Numbered from the stretch's first letter, positions 27,177-35,988 are shown. The stretch: DNA of 64,000 nt from Flavobacterium sp. (GCA_021740105.1 JAIPAM010000001.1:124001-188000), one strand, 5' to 3'. Numbers and translations are program-made. Notes: generated from the letters alone by a model not told the origin.

Positions 27177-28325
27177 ATGCAGTTTTCCAATAAACGAAAT
27201 TTTACTCGGTGGTTTATTATATTTTCCTCGTTTATATTCATTGTTTTCATACTTTGGAACACCTATTCCTTTTTTCAGATTTTCAAAAATGAAGAACGTT
27301 TAAAGATGGAATATTGGTCGGAAGCTCAAAAAACTTTGATTACTTCTGACATCAACACCGAAGTAGCGCTGCCTATTAAAATAATCGAAGACAATAAAAC
27401 AATCCCAATCATTTTAACTGATGAAAAAGACAGTATAATTGGTCATAACAATATTGACGAAAAATTAATGTCGATCCCAAAGGAAGCCAATACTATTTTA
27501 AAAAAGTTAAAGAAGGAAAACCAACCGATAAAATTTGAATATGTCCCTGGAAAATTCCGAAATATCTATTACGGAAATTCCGATCGTTTGAACAATCTAA
27601 TTTATTTTCCAATAGCCTTTTTATTGATTATTTTACTCTTCGCTCTGTTAGTATTTAATTTCTACAGAAGTACCAAAATGGCCACAGAAAACAAACTTTG
27701 GGCTGGAATGGCTAAGGAAACGGCACATCAAATTGGAACGCCACTATCTTCATTAATTGGATGGTTGGAAATATTGAAGGCAGAAAACGTATCGGATTCC
27801 ACCGTTGCAGAAATTGAAAAAGATATTGATCGACTCCAAAATATCACGGATCGTTTTTCAAAAATTGGTTCGGAACCAATATTAGAAACTAAAGATATTA
27901 TAATAGAAACCGAAAACTCATTTAAATATTTACAATCTAGATTTTCAAAACAAGTGGCTTTTTCATTTAATGCACCTGATTTTCCAATTTTAGTTTCTCT
28001 AAATCCAATTCTATTCAGCTGGACTATTGAGAACTTAGTAAAAAACTCTATTGATGCTATGAGAGGAAAAGGGAAGCTGGCGGTTGCAATTAGTATAGAA
28101 GGCGAATTTGTAAAAATAAACGTAACCGATTCCGGAAAAGGTATTCCAAAAAAGCAATTCAAAAAAATCTTTGAACCGGGATTTACAACAAAAAAAAGAG
28201 GCTGGGGATTGGGACTTTCTTTAACAAAAAGAATAGTTGAAGAATACCATGACGGCAAAATAAAAGTGCTAAATTCTGAGGTGAATAAAGGAACTACTTT
28301 TCAAATTAGTTTTAGAAAAATATAA
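27177..28325 (+). CDS. Sensor histidine kinase
   Basis: 382 residues. Membrane segments (about 13-35 and 142-162) flank a roughly 105-residue extracytoplasmic sensor domain. The H-box ETAHQIGTPLSS has the phospho-accepting His near 185, followed by N box ENLVKNSIDAM, G1 DSGKGI and G2 GWGLGLSL. No response regulator or receiver domain is encoded next to it, so it is an orphan kinase in this window. It is convergent with the HIT gene. The signal is unknown. Confidence 0.95.
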   Translation: MQFSNKRNFTRWFIIFSSFIFIVFILWNTYSFFQIFKNEERLKMEYWSEAQKTLITSDINTEVALPIKIIEDNKTIPIILTDEKDSIIGHNNIDEKLMSIPKEANTILKKLKKENQPIKFEYVPGKFRNIYYGNSDRLNNLIYFPIAFLLIILLFALLVFNFYRSTKMATENKLWAGMAKETAHQIGTPLSSLIGWLEILKAENVSDSTVAEIEKDIDRLQNITDRFSKIGSEPILETKDIIIETENSFKYLQSRFSKQVAFSFNAPDFPILVSLNPILFSWTIENLVKNSIDAMRGKGKLAVAISIEGEFVKINVTDSGKGIPKKQFKKIFEPGFTTKKRGWGLGLSLTKRIVEEYHDGKIKVLNSEVNKGTTFQISFRKI

Positions 28326-28342
28326 TTCGAGAGGAATTTTAA

Positions 28343-28732
28343 CTATAAATTCCCTTGGATTTTCAATGCCAAGGCAGTAAATTCCTCATTGGATAAAGTA
28401 ATTTTCTTTTGAAATCGAATATCATCCATTTCCATAAGCGGAATTAAATGGACATGGGCATGGGGAACTTCTAATCCAATAACGCTCATGCCAATTCGTT
28501 TACAAGGAACTGTTTTTTCTAAAGCAATAGCCACTGTTTTAGAAAATTGCATTAAGCCTAAATAAAGCGTGTCGTCGAGATCAAATAGTTTGTCGATCTC
28601 ATGCTTTGGAATGCATAAAGTATGTCCGATTGCATTTGGATTTACATCCAAAAAGGCTAAAAAATTATCGTTTTCGGTGATTTTAAAACACGGAATTTCT
28701 CCGTTTACGATTTTGGTAAAAATACTTGCCAT
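28343..28732 (-). CDS. HIT-family hydrolase
   Basis: 129 residues, with FTKIVNGEIPCFKITE at the start and the histidine triad HAHVHLIPL at the end of the domain; the catalytic nucleophile is the middle His. HIT proteins hydrolyse nucleotide phosphoramidates or dinucleotides. The gene lies 18 bases after greA on the same strand, so the two are probably cotranscribed. Confidence 0.95.
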   Translation of the reverse strand: MASIFTKIVNGEIPCFKITENDNFLAFLDVNPNAIGHTLCIPKHEIDKLFDLDDTLYLGLMQFSKTVAIALEKTVPCKRIGMSVIGLEVPHAHVHLIPLMEMDDIRFQKKITLSNEEFTALALKIQGNL

Positions 28733-28750
28733 TTTTGGACGTGAATTGAA

Positions 28751-29227
28751 TTAATCTCTAGAAACCTCTAAAATTTCAAATTTCAAAATTCCATTAGGAA
28801 CCGTAATTTCAGCTATTTCTCCTACAGATTTCCCTAATAAACCTTTACCAATTGGTGATGTTACAGAAATTTTCCCCGATTTTAAATCGGCTTCACTTTC
28901 AGCAACTAAAGTGTATTTTAATTCCATAGAATTCGTCAAATTTTTGATTTTTACATTGGATAAAACCAAAACTTTAGAGACGTCTAATTGTGTTTCGTCA
29001 ATTAATCGAGCGTTAGAATGAACTTCTTCTAATTTAGCAATTCTCATTTCTAACATTCCTTGAGCTTCTTTTGCAGCATCGTATTCAGCGTTCTCTGATA
29101 AATCACCTTTATCTCTTGCATCGGCAATGTCTTGAGACGCTTTTGGCCTCATCACACTCTTCAAATGATCTAATTCTTCTCTTAATTTCTTTAATCCCTC
29201 AGCGGTATAGTAAGATACTTCACTCAT
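28751..29227 (-). CDS. greA: Transcription elongation factor GreA
   Basis: 158 residues. The N-terminal antiparallel coiled coil (about 1-75) carries the acidic tip residues (DARDKGDLSENAEYDAAKE), and the C-terminal FKBP-like domain ends SPIGKGLLGKSVGEIAEITVPNG. It inserts into the polymerase secondary channel and stimulates cleavage of backtracked RNA. Its leader starts with a hairpin directly at the predicted transcription start. HIT follows. Confidence 0.97.
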   Translation of the reverse strand: MSEVSYYTAEGLKKLREELDHLKSVMRPKASQDIADARDKGDLSENAEYDAAKEAQGMLEMRIAKLEEVHSNARLIDETQLDVSKVLVLSNVKIKNLTNSMELKYTLVAESEADLKSGKISVTSPIGKGLLGKSVGEIAEITVPNGILKFEILEVSRD

Positions 29228-29254
29228 AATTTAATCGTTTATATAAAATAGAAA

Positions 29255-29276
29255 AAATCCCATCGGGACGGGATTT
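29255..29276 (-). promoter_or_regulatory. Hairpin at the 5' end of the greA transcript
   Basis: On the minus strand AAATCCC, an eight-base loop and GGGATTT form a stem followed by more T (six T in total). The stem begins at the predicted start site. It is terminator-like but its U-tract is short. Confidence 0.5.
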
Positions 29277-29283
29277 CTTTTTA

Positions 29284-29312
29284 CAAAGATAGTTGTTATT
29301 TTTTTTAATCAA
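29284..29312 (-). promoter_or_regulatory. Promoter of greA
   Basis: TTG (29312-29310), an 18-base spacer and TATCTTTG (29291-29284) on the minus strand; predicted start near 29277. Confidence 0.65.
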
Positions 29313-29354
29313 ATAAATATATGTAAATCATATATAATTCAAAGTTAAATAATT

Positions 29355-29362
29355 TAAATTTG
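29355..29362 (+). promoter_or_regulatory. -7 element TAAATTTG before the Rieske-like lipoprotein gene
   Basis: Exact TAnnTTTG match, 30 bases before the ATG at 29393; no clear -33 element. Confidence 0.45.
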
Positions 29363-29392
29363 TTACCACTATTCTTTTAATAAAATTTCAAT

Positions 29393-29809
29393 ATGAAAAA
29401 ATACCTTTTTATTCTTTTGATATTTATTCTTTGCAATTGCAGCAACGATCAATACAATAATAGCAACCCCTATATTCCAAATTATAGTTTTTCAATTAAT
29501 ATCAATACCGATTTACCAACATACAATAGCCTAAAATTTGTAAGTAATGGTATGTACATTCCTAATGCGGGTGCGCGAGGAATTATCGTTTTTAATACCA
29601 CTGGCACAGCCTATGCAGCTTACGATGCAGCTTGTCCAAACCAAGCACTAAGCGCCTGCTCAACGATGTTTGTAAATGGGATAAATGCAAAATGCAATTG
29701 CGATAATGCCGAATACAACCTATTTACAGGACAAAGTCCGGGCAAAGAATATCCAATGAAACCTTATCGCGTAGAAACTACAGGCCCAATTATTCGGGTA
29801 TACAATTAA
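29393..29809 (+). CDS. Rieske-like lipoprotein with missing cluster ligands
   Basis: 138 residues. A lipoprotein signal ends in FILCNC-S, so it is probably lipid-anchored. The rest has the small Rieske fold pattern of Bacteroidota lipoproteins: YAAYDAACPNQ, a middle strand with CSTMFVNG, then CNCDNAEYNLFTGQ and a KPYRVETTG-like end. In a working Rieske protein the two boxes read CxH and CxxH-like (for example CPNH and CPCHG). Here the His positions are Gln and Asp, while several Cys remain. It probably cannot bind a normal 2Fe-2S cluster. It is convergent with the TonB receptor gene, overlapping four bases. Confidence 0.6.
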   Translation: MKKYLFILLIFILCNCSNDQYNNSNPYIPNYSFSININTDLPTYNSLKFVSNGMYIPNAGARGIIVFNTTGTAYAAYDAACPNQALSACSTMFVNGINAKCNCDNAEYNLFTGQSPGKEYPMKPYRVETTGPIIRVYN

Positions 29810-32013
29810 AATTTCATCGTAATCCCGGCTAAGAAATTTATTCCCGCTTGAGGATAATACCCCGCACCATCTAAAGTAATTGTACTTCCAGGATTAGTCC
29901 AAGTGTCATCATAAGTGTAATAATAACCATTTGAAACGTACTTTGTATTGAACAAGTTATTCACCAACACCGAAAATAATACCGATTTAAATACACTCTT
30001 AGGTTGAATTTCATAGGAAATATTCAAATCATTTACAAAATAACTTGGTAATTCTGAATTTGCAGAATCAATATTTCCCATAAATTGTTTGCCTACAAAT
30101 TTGGATAATACACTAAATTGTAAGTTTTCGCTTGGTGCAAATGTTACGCAGTTTCCTACTACAATATTAGGTGAAAAAGCAATATTGGTGTTGCCATAAT
30201 TGATCAGATTTCCATCTTTTTGAAAGTAAAAATCCTGATTTTTATTATTGCTTAAAGCGATATTGGGACGAAGTAACCATTTATTTGAAAGATAAATGTT
30301 GGCGTCAAGCTCCAATCCTAAACGATAACTGTCTCCTACATTTTCTCGTAAGGGCGCGCCAACCTCATTAAGTGCTCCCGTTAAAACCAACTGGTTTTTA
30401 TATTTCATATAATAAGCCGTTACATTTAGTTTTGCCTTTTCAGATGTCAATCTCCATCCCAATTCAAAATCATTCAATTGCTCTGGTTTTGGATTCCCGT
30501 TAGTATAATCATCCCGGTTAGGTTCTCTATTTGCTCTAGCAAAAGAAAAATAGATGGTGTTTTTTGAATTTATATCATAGTTAAATCCTGCCTTTGGATT
30601 GAAAAAATTAAAATTATCATTCACTACCCCTGTTTCTAAACTATTGACTTTATAATGTACATTTCTAATTTGCAAATCGCCATAAAGGCTAACTTTTTCT
30701 GATAATTGGAAGTTCGCTTTCACAAATAAATTTCCATCTGTTTTAGTGGCAAAATCATCATAATAGCGATCTCCTAATTCACTTTGAGAAGCAAATCGAG
30801 CCCAAATAACATTTCCGAAGTGTGCTCCTTCATATTTATTGTAGGCCCCTCCAATAACTAAATTCAACTTTTCCTCTTTATAATTAGTTGAAAAAGTAGT
30901 CCCATAAAAATCATTATCCAACCATTTCTGACGAATTAAATCGGTTGAAACTTCAACTCCAACAGGCAATAGTCCATAATCTGTAAAAGCAGCATCTTCT
31001 ATGTAGTTTTCAAAATAACCTTTTCCTTTGGTGTAGTGAAAAGCCAAATTAGTATTCCATTTATTTAAAATTTTTTCGTTCCAATGCAATTGATAATGGT
31101 CTTGTTGGTAATTATCGGTTTCATTATCATAAAAACGAATATTTCCAAACTGATCGGTAAACATACCCGCTGAATTAAATGTTCTATTGCTTTCCAAAGT
31201 AGTGGCATCAATCCCATTCCAAGATTGATAGGTTTTTTCTTTTCCACCAAATGCCAAGGCTTTAATTAAAGTTGTTTTTCCAACAAAGGTCCCTTGTAAA
31301 AAATACGATTTTAAATCGGAGCTTGCGCGGTCAATATAGCCATCCGATTTAAGAACGGACAGGCGACCTGCAATTTCAAAACTTTGTGCTGAACCTGTTT
31401 CAGTATTCATTAATCCAGTACTAAATTTAACCGTGTTTTTTCTGGAATTAAAACTACCTCCAGAATTGGAAATTTCTCCGCTACTCGTTTTTGAGTAATT
31501 ATCGGTAAGCATATTTAGACTTGCTCCAAAAGCCCCAGATCCATTGGTTGACGACCCTACTCCACGTTGCAATTGAACACTTTCTAGCGAGGAAGCAAAA
31601 TCGGGCATATTCACCCAATAAGTACCTTGACTTTCAGAATCATTATAGGGAATGCCATTTATGGTAATATTTACTCGAGTAGCATCACTACCGCGAACAC
31701 GGATACCAGTATAACCTATTCCGTTTCCCGCATCTGAAGTAGTAACTACCGACGGCAAATAATTCATTAAAATGGGAATGTCTTGACCTAAATTTCGAGT
31801 TTTAAATTCTTTTTTAGTCAAATTTGTGAAAGTAACCGGTGTTTTAGTATCGATTCGAATTGCCGAAATTAAAACAGTATCTAGCTGGTTGATTCTTGTG
31901 GTGTCCTTCTTAGTTTCTTGGGAAAAAGTGACTATCGAGACTAGGAAAAAGAGGATAAAGCATAGATTAAGGAATTTTCTTCTATTCGGATGTAATTTGA
32001 AATTGTTTTTCAT
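29806..32013 (-). CDS. TonB-dependent outer membrane receptor, probably for thiamin
   Basis: 735 residues from ATG 32013. A signal peptide (ending TFSQ) is followed by a short Ton-box-like region, a plug domain (TRNLGQDIPILMNYLPSVVTTSDAGNGIGYTGIRVRGSDATRVNITINGIPYNDSESQGTYWVNMPDF) and a 22-strand-type barrel. It ends in an aromatic-terminated strand (GITMKF). A TPP riboswitch lies directly upstream, which points to uptake of thiamin or its precursors, as known for riboswitch-controlled receptors in Bacteroidota. A PnuC-family permease is encoded a few genes upstream on the same strand. Confidence 0.93.
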   Translation of the reverse strand: MKNNFKLHPNRRKFLNLCFILFFLVSIVTFSQETKKDTTRINQLDTVLISAIRIDTKTPVTFTNLTKKEFKTRNLGQDIPILMNYLPSVVTTSDAGNGIGYTGIRVRGSDATRVNITINGIPYNDSESQGTYWVNMPDFASSLESVQLQRGVGSSTNGSGAFGASLNMLTDNYSKTSSGEISNSGGSFNSRKNTVKFSTGLMNTETGSAQSFEIAGRLSVLKSDGYIDRASSDLKSYFLQGTFVGKTTLIKALAFGGKEKTYQSWNGIDATTLESNRTFNSAGMFTDQFGNIRFYDNETDNYQQDHYQLHWNEKILNKWNTNLAFHYTKGKGYFENYIEDAAFTDYGLLPVGVEVSTDLIRQKWLDNDFYGTTFSTNYKEEKLNLVIGGAYNKYEGAHFGNVIWARFASQSELGDRYYDDFATKTDGNLFVKANFQLSEKVSLYGDLQIRNVHYKVNSLETGVVNDNFNFFNPKAGFNYDINSKNTIYFSFARANREPNRDDYTNGNPKPEQLNDFELGWRLTSEKAKLNVTAYYMKYKNQLVLTGALNEVGAPLRENVGDSYRLGLELDANIYLSNKWLLRPNIALSNNKNQDFYFQKDGNLINYGNTNIAFSPNIVVGNCVTFAPSENLQFSVLSKFVGKQFMGNIDSANSELPSYFVNDLNISYEIQPKSVFKSVLFSVLVNNLFNTKYVSNGYYYTYDDTWTNPGSTITLDGAGYYPQAGINFLAGITMKF

Positions 32014-32075
32014 TCGTAAAATGGTTACGAATAACAAGGGGGAATTATTCTATTGTTAAATAAATTGTTCATTTA

Positions 32076-32100
32076 AGAAAATAGCTTGTCGCTATTTTCT
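32076..32100 (-). promoter_or_regulatory. Expression-platform hairpin of the TPP riboswitch
   Basis: A ten-base perfect stem (AGAAAATAGC / GCTATTTTCT) with a five-base loop follows the aptamer on the minus strand. It lies about 60 bases before the start codon and is followed by only a weak T-tract, so it may be a terminator or part of a switching structure. Confidence 0.5.
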
Positions 32101-32104
32101 CACT

Positions 32105-32178
32105 TTTTCCCTTGGCAGCATTACCTGCCCAGGTTCTTTGGGTATAATCTCAGCTCGTAATTTAGAGCACCCCTTTGA
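32105..32178 (-). ncRNA. TPP (thiamin pyrophosphate) riboswitch aptamer
   Basis: The minus strand carries the THI-element conserved blocks in order: GGGGTGC, CTGAGATTATACCC, GAACCTG, and GGTAATGCTGCC-AAGGG. A -7 element TAATTTTG at 32193-32186 puts the transcript start at the aptamer's first bases. It controls the TonB receptor gene at 29806-32013. Confidence 0.93.
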
Positions 32179-32226
32179 GACAGAACAAAATTAATTATAA
32201 ATTATGAATTATGAATTGTAAAAAAA

Positions 32227-32628
32227 TTAAAATTCTGGTTTTCTTCTGGTTTTCTTAATATCAGAAACATTTTTTTTGTCTTTTATTCTTTTTCTTATTA
32301 TCGATTTAGGGATTTTAGTCGCTTTACGAATTTTTGGAATGTACAATCTTTGCTCTATAATTGCGAGAAACCTTTTGATTACAATTTCTTTGTTTTTGAG
32401 TTGGCTTCTATCTTCATCGCAATTCAAAATCAGAATATGATCATTGGTGAGACGGGACGATAAATTCGTTTCTAAAAGAATTTTTTCTTCATTTGAAATT
32501 GCATTAGAATTCTTTAAATCAAATGAAAGCACCACTTTTGAAGACACTTTATTTACATTTTGACCGCCTGCACCACTACTTCTCACCGCTTTAAACACCA
32601 ATTCGGAAATCAATTTGTCTTTTTCCAT
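32227..32628 (-). CDS. arfB: Alternative ribosome-rescue peptidyl-tRNA hydrolase
   Basis: 133 residues with the catalytic GGQ motif (SSGAGGQNVNKVSSKV) and a basic C-terminal tail (KIRKATKIPKSIIRKRIKDKKNVSDIKKTRRKPEF), which in ArfB/YaeJ inserts into the mRNA channel of stalled ribosomes. It releases peptides on non-stop complexes. It follows the kinase-DUF4301 gene by eight bases and is likely cotranscribed with it. Confidence 0.93.
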   Translation of the reverse strand: MEKDKLISELVFKAVRSSGAGGQNVNKVSSKVVLSFDLKNSNAISNEEKILLETNLSSRLTNDHILILNCDEDRSQLKNKEIVIKRFLAIIEQRLYIPKIRKATKIPKSIIRKRIKDKKNVSDIKKTRRKPEF

Positions 32629-32636
32629 TGGTGGAT

Positions 32637-34754
32637 TTACTGATTTTGATGTGCTGGTTTCAATAAATCGTTGACTGTTTTCACTGGATTAAAGGTGATT
32701 AAAGGAACCTCAGCAAAAATAGTAATCCAATTGGCCATCGCGCCATTCCATAAGCCCGGCAATTCATAGCCTTTAATTGGCTTTCCAAATTTATTTTTTT
32801 CAACTATAAAACCACTTTTATCATCAATAAAATTTTTAAAATCGAATTTAGAACCTTTATAATCTTTAAGTCCACAAACTAAATCCACAGGATTAAAATG
32901 AGTGGCTTTACCAGCAATTAATGATTGAATCTCATTACTAAAGTCAATTTGTGCCGATTCAACAATTTGCAAGGTAGTATTCCCATTGGTATCGGTTACC
33001 CAAAATGGACCTCCCCCGGGTTCGCCTTCATTTTTAACCATTCCGCAAACACGAATTGGACGATTTAAAATTTCTTTTAAATAGCTAATTTTATTTTCTA
33101 AAGTATATTTTGAAATAGCGGTATTTACTTTAATATTCAATTGCTGTTCGATAAAATTTACAATTGTAGAAATTTCATCATCAGAAATGGAATCTATTTT
33201 TAACAAAAAGGAATTCACTTTTCCTTGCAATTCAATTAAAAGTCCAGCCAAGCCTTTTTTATAAAAGGCTATAGTATGTGCTTCATTTTGAATCACATTA
33301 TCGATGTTTTTTATAAACACAATATCGGCATCTAAAGAACTTAGATTTTCAATTAATGCACCGTGACCGCCTGGTCTGAAAACCAATTCCCCATTATTAC
33401 CTCTAAAAGGTTTATTCTCAAAATCCACGGAAATACTATCAGTATATTTATGTTGGTGTGAAAAACCTATTTTTATTGTTTTACCCGTTTCCTCTTCAAT
33501 AGTGCTTTTTATGTAGTTAATTATAGCCTCAAATTGATATTTGTGAGCTTCAGAAACGGTGAAATGCAAATTAGAAACCCCATTAGCACAGGAATACAAG
33601 ACGCTTTCTTTTAAATGTTCCTCGATTGGAGTTACTGTTTGATTATTACAGAGATGAAAAGGGAGAACTCCTTTCGGTTTATTGGAAAAATCAAAGTGAT
33701 TTTCCTCCAACATCATTTTTATGAAAAAATAATTTTTTTGGTCTTTACTGAAAATTTTAAAATCTGGAAACGTAAGTAACAACTGGTTTTCTATAGTTTC
33801 AAAAAATGGGAATTTTTCCATCCCTGCTAAAAATATTTTTAAGTCTGAAGCATTTTTTCGATTGATATAGGCATTTATTGTTTCATTTTCAATGTCAAAT
33901 TCATTTAAAAATTCATTTAAAAATTTGAACATTCTACTTGCCGCACCTGAAGCTGGAATAAACTTTTTTAGTTTAAAATTGTCTTTCTTGGAATCAAAAA
34001 GTGTTGAGTACACTTGGAATTCTTCATCGGTTAACTTTAATATTCCGTCATCAATAATTGCAGGGCGATTTAAATTGGTTTTTACAATGCCATTTTTATA
34101 AATAGCCAATTGATTTTCAATTTGGGTAAGTGGTATTTCAGCATCTAAAATCTGTAGAAAATCTTGTGAAGAAAAGCCAAGTTGTTTCGCTTTGGTTAGA
34201 CCTTCAATTGTTGCGATTGCTTTTTGAAGTCGGATTTCCGGATTTCCGGTTAGCACTATAAATGGCTTATTATTTTCAATTAATGCTTGTTTGAATTTTT
34301 CAAAGGTAATTTCTCTCTCGTTTGGAGCATCTCGCAAGTCGTCTTTCTCCCAAGGCACATCAATATCGGTTAGGAAAAACAAATCGTACTTATGTTTTCG
34401 GGCTGCTTTATCCAATTTAGAATCACAAAAACCATAATAGATCTCAGAAAAAACTTTGGTTGCCATTAAGCAAGTGTCCACAAAAAGGAATTTCTTGGCT
34501 TTTTGAAGGGCATCATTTTCTAGTTTCATTTGTCCCAGAGCAATAGGCAATAAATCATCAGGGGAACAAATCTCCTTTTTAGAATCCCATTTTTTTTGCA
34601 AATAATCACGTGCAAATTCAGGAGCCCATTCCGTTTTGAAATGATCTGCTAATTGGTTTGACAAAGTAGTTTTTCCAGTACTTTCTGGTCCGTAAATAGC
34701 AATTTTTATTAGGCCGTTTCCCGGGAGCTGGAATTGTTTAAGGTTTTCTTCCAT
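32637..34754 (-). CDS. Fusion of a NadR-type P-loop kinase and a DUF4301 domain
   Basis: 705 residues. Residues 1 to about 190 are a nucleoside-kinase-like domain with P-loop GPESTGKTT (22-30) and EFARDYL, like the ribosylnicotinamide kinase part of NadR. The rest is DUF4301, with IPASGAASRMFKF near 266 and RPGGHGALIENL near 454. These motifs recall sugar-nucleotide pyrophosphorylases, though that is only a resemblance. The frame is continuous across the junction. The gene overlaps the 3' end of pnuC by 46 bases. A NadR-like kinase after PnuC suggests trapping of nicotinamide riboside (or of another vitamin) by phosphorylation; the second activity is unknown. Confidence 0.8.
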   Translation of the reverse strand: MEENLKQFQLPGNGLIKIAIYGPESTGKTTLSNQLADHFKTEWAPEFARDYLQKKWDSKKEICSPDDLLPIALGQMKLENDALQKAKKFLFVDTCLMATKVFSEIYYGFCDSKLDKAARKHKYDLFFLTDIDVPWEKDDLRDAPNEREITFEKFKQALIENNKPFIVLTGNPEIRLQKAIATIEGLTKAKQLGFSSQDFLQILDAEIPLTQIENQLAIYKNGIVKTNLNRPAIIDDGILKLTDEEFQVYSTLFDSKKDNFKLKKFIPASGAASRMFKFLNEFLNEFDIENETINAYINRKNASDLKIFLAGMEKFPFFETIENQLLLTFPDFKIFSKDQKNYFFIKMMLEENHFDFSNKPKGVLPFHLCNNQTVTPIEEHLKESVLYSCANGVSNLHFTVSEAHKYQFEAIINYIKSTIEEETGKTIKIGFSHQHKYTDSISVDFENKPFRGNNGELVFRPGGHGALIENLSSLDADIVFIKNIDNVIQNEAHTIAFYKKGLAGLLIELQGKVNSFLLKIDSISDDEISTIVNFIEQQLNIKVNTAISKYTLENKISYLKEILNRPIRVCGMVKNEGEPGGGPFWVTDTNGNTTLQIVESAQIDFSNEIQSLIAGKATHFNPVDLVCGLKDYKGSKFDFKNFIDDKSGFIVEKNKFGKPIKGYELPGLWNGAMANWITIFAEVPLITFNPVKTVNDLLKPAHQNQ

Positions 34755-35338
34755 TCTAAATAAGCTGAAATAGCTAAAATTGTAAAAATTAAATACTGCA
34801 ATGCTAACATTCCTAAACCGCGATATGCATATAATGGCACTACAATTATATCACCTATGATCCAAAGTGTCCAATTTTCGATTTTTTTTAAGGCCATAAA
34901 TCCCATTGCAGTGAAAAATATCCCTGATGCAAAAATATCAATATAATTCTCTTTTTTTAACTCGTAATCAAAGAAATTATAAATGCCGAAAACTACAAAA
35001 ATTGTAAGTAAAAACAATGCAATTCCTATTACTTTTTCTTTATTATTAGTTCTTGAAATGGTGAGATCGTTTTTATCGTTTGACTTTTTAGTCCATTGGT
35101 ACCAGCCGTAAATGCTCATAATAGAAAAATATCCGTTAATCATCATGTCGCCCAGATACCCCGTAATGAATAGTAAATAGGTCGTAATTATTGTTGCAAT
35201 TAATCCAGTTGGGTAAACCCAAATATTTTCTTTTTTTGCAAACCAAACGCTTAAAATTCCGAAAACAAAAGCAATCCCTTCTAATGCTATTTGGACAGCA
35301 GATACATTTTTATAGGAATTTAGGAAGAATTCTATCAT
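34709..35338 (-). CDS. pnuC: PnuC-family transporter (nicotinamide riboside or thiamin)
   Basis: 209 residues with about seven membrane segments, a hallmark GWYQW motif (about residue 83), and a basic-ended last segment. PnuC proteins import nicotinamide riboside by facilitated diffusion; the PnuT subgroup imports thiamin. Both readings have support here: the next gene, overlapping by 46 bases, has a NadR-like kinase domain, while the TonB receptor downstream on the same strand is under a TPP riboswitch. The start overlaps the stop of the phosphopantetheinyl transferase gene (TAATG). Confidence 0.85.
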   Translation of the reverse strand: MIEFFLNSYKNVSAVQIALEGIAFVFGILSVWFAKKENIWVYPTGLIATIITTYLLFITGYLGDMMINGYFSIMSIYGWYQWTKKSNDKNDLTISRTNNKEKVIGIALFLLTIFVVFGIYNFFDYELKKENYIDIFASGIFFTAMGFMALKKIENWTLWIIGDIIVVPLYAYRGLGMLALQYLIFTILAISAYLEWKKTLNNSSSRETA

Positions 35339-35988
35339 TATTGTTGCTTTTGTTGGAAGGCATAAACCAAAGTAAAGTTGTCTATTTCAATGAAATGATA
35401 CTTGAATTGGATTGCTTTATTTTTAAAGTGCAAATTGGCAATGCCTGATTGGTCTACCATTTCAAATGGAAATACGTGAATATGATCTTTAAAACTTATT
35501 CCGACTTCATTTATAATTTTGAAAATAGATTCTTTCACTCCCCAAATAACGGTTAACTTTCGGATATATTCTTGGTTATCTTTATCTAAAAAATCCAATT
35601 CTTTTTCAGCAAATTTAGGCGCAATTTTGATGATTTTTTCTCGTTGCAATTCAATATCTATTCCGGTAATTTCATCACTGATAATTAGAGTTGCGTACTC
35701 GTGGGAGTGGGAAATGGAAATGTGTTTGCCGTCTTTTAGATGGGGTTTTCCATGTTGATCGTATTCTAAATCAAAATCGGTGTAGCCTTTTAGCTGCAAT
35801 AATTTACGGACACTCAAAAACGCACGTTGGTGCAATTCCGATTGCATTCTATTAAATCTTAGTTGGCTTGTAGGATTTAAAGTAACTTCAGCAGACAATT
35901 CCGACAACGGTTCGGTGATTTTCCATAGGAGAATTTCGGTTATGGTTCCGACGCTTCGGGAAAAATTGATTGTTCTATGAAGTGGCAT
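35338..35988 (-). CDS. 4'-phosphopantetheinyl transferase (Sfp/AcpT-like)
   Basis: 216 residues, with HISISHSHEYATLIISD, GIDIEL and WGVKESIFK, which supply the magnesium- and CoA-binding residues. It transfers phosphopantetheine from CoA to carrier proteins; no separate acpS is visible here, so the client is probably acyl carrier protein. First gene of a probable minus-strand operon with pnuC and the kinase-DUF4301 gene. Confidence 0.92.
   Translation of the reverse strand: MPLHRTINFSRSVGTITEILLWKITEPLSELSAEVTLNPTSQLRFNRMQSELHQRAFLSVRKLLQLKGYTDFDLEYDQHGKPHLKDGKHISISHSHEYATLIISDEITGIDIELQREKIIKIAPKFAEKELDFLDKDNQEYIRKLTVIWGVKESIFKIINEVGISFKDHIHVFPFEMVDQSGIANLHFKNKAIQFKYHFIEIDNFTLVYAFQQKQQ

Noticed and set aside
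27728..28258. Long antisense frame opposite the histidine kinase
   Set aside because: It mirrors conserved kinase motifs and has no recognisable domain or promoter.
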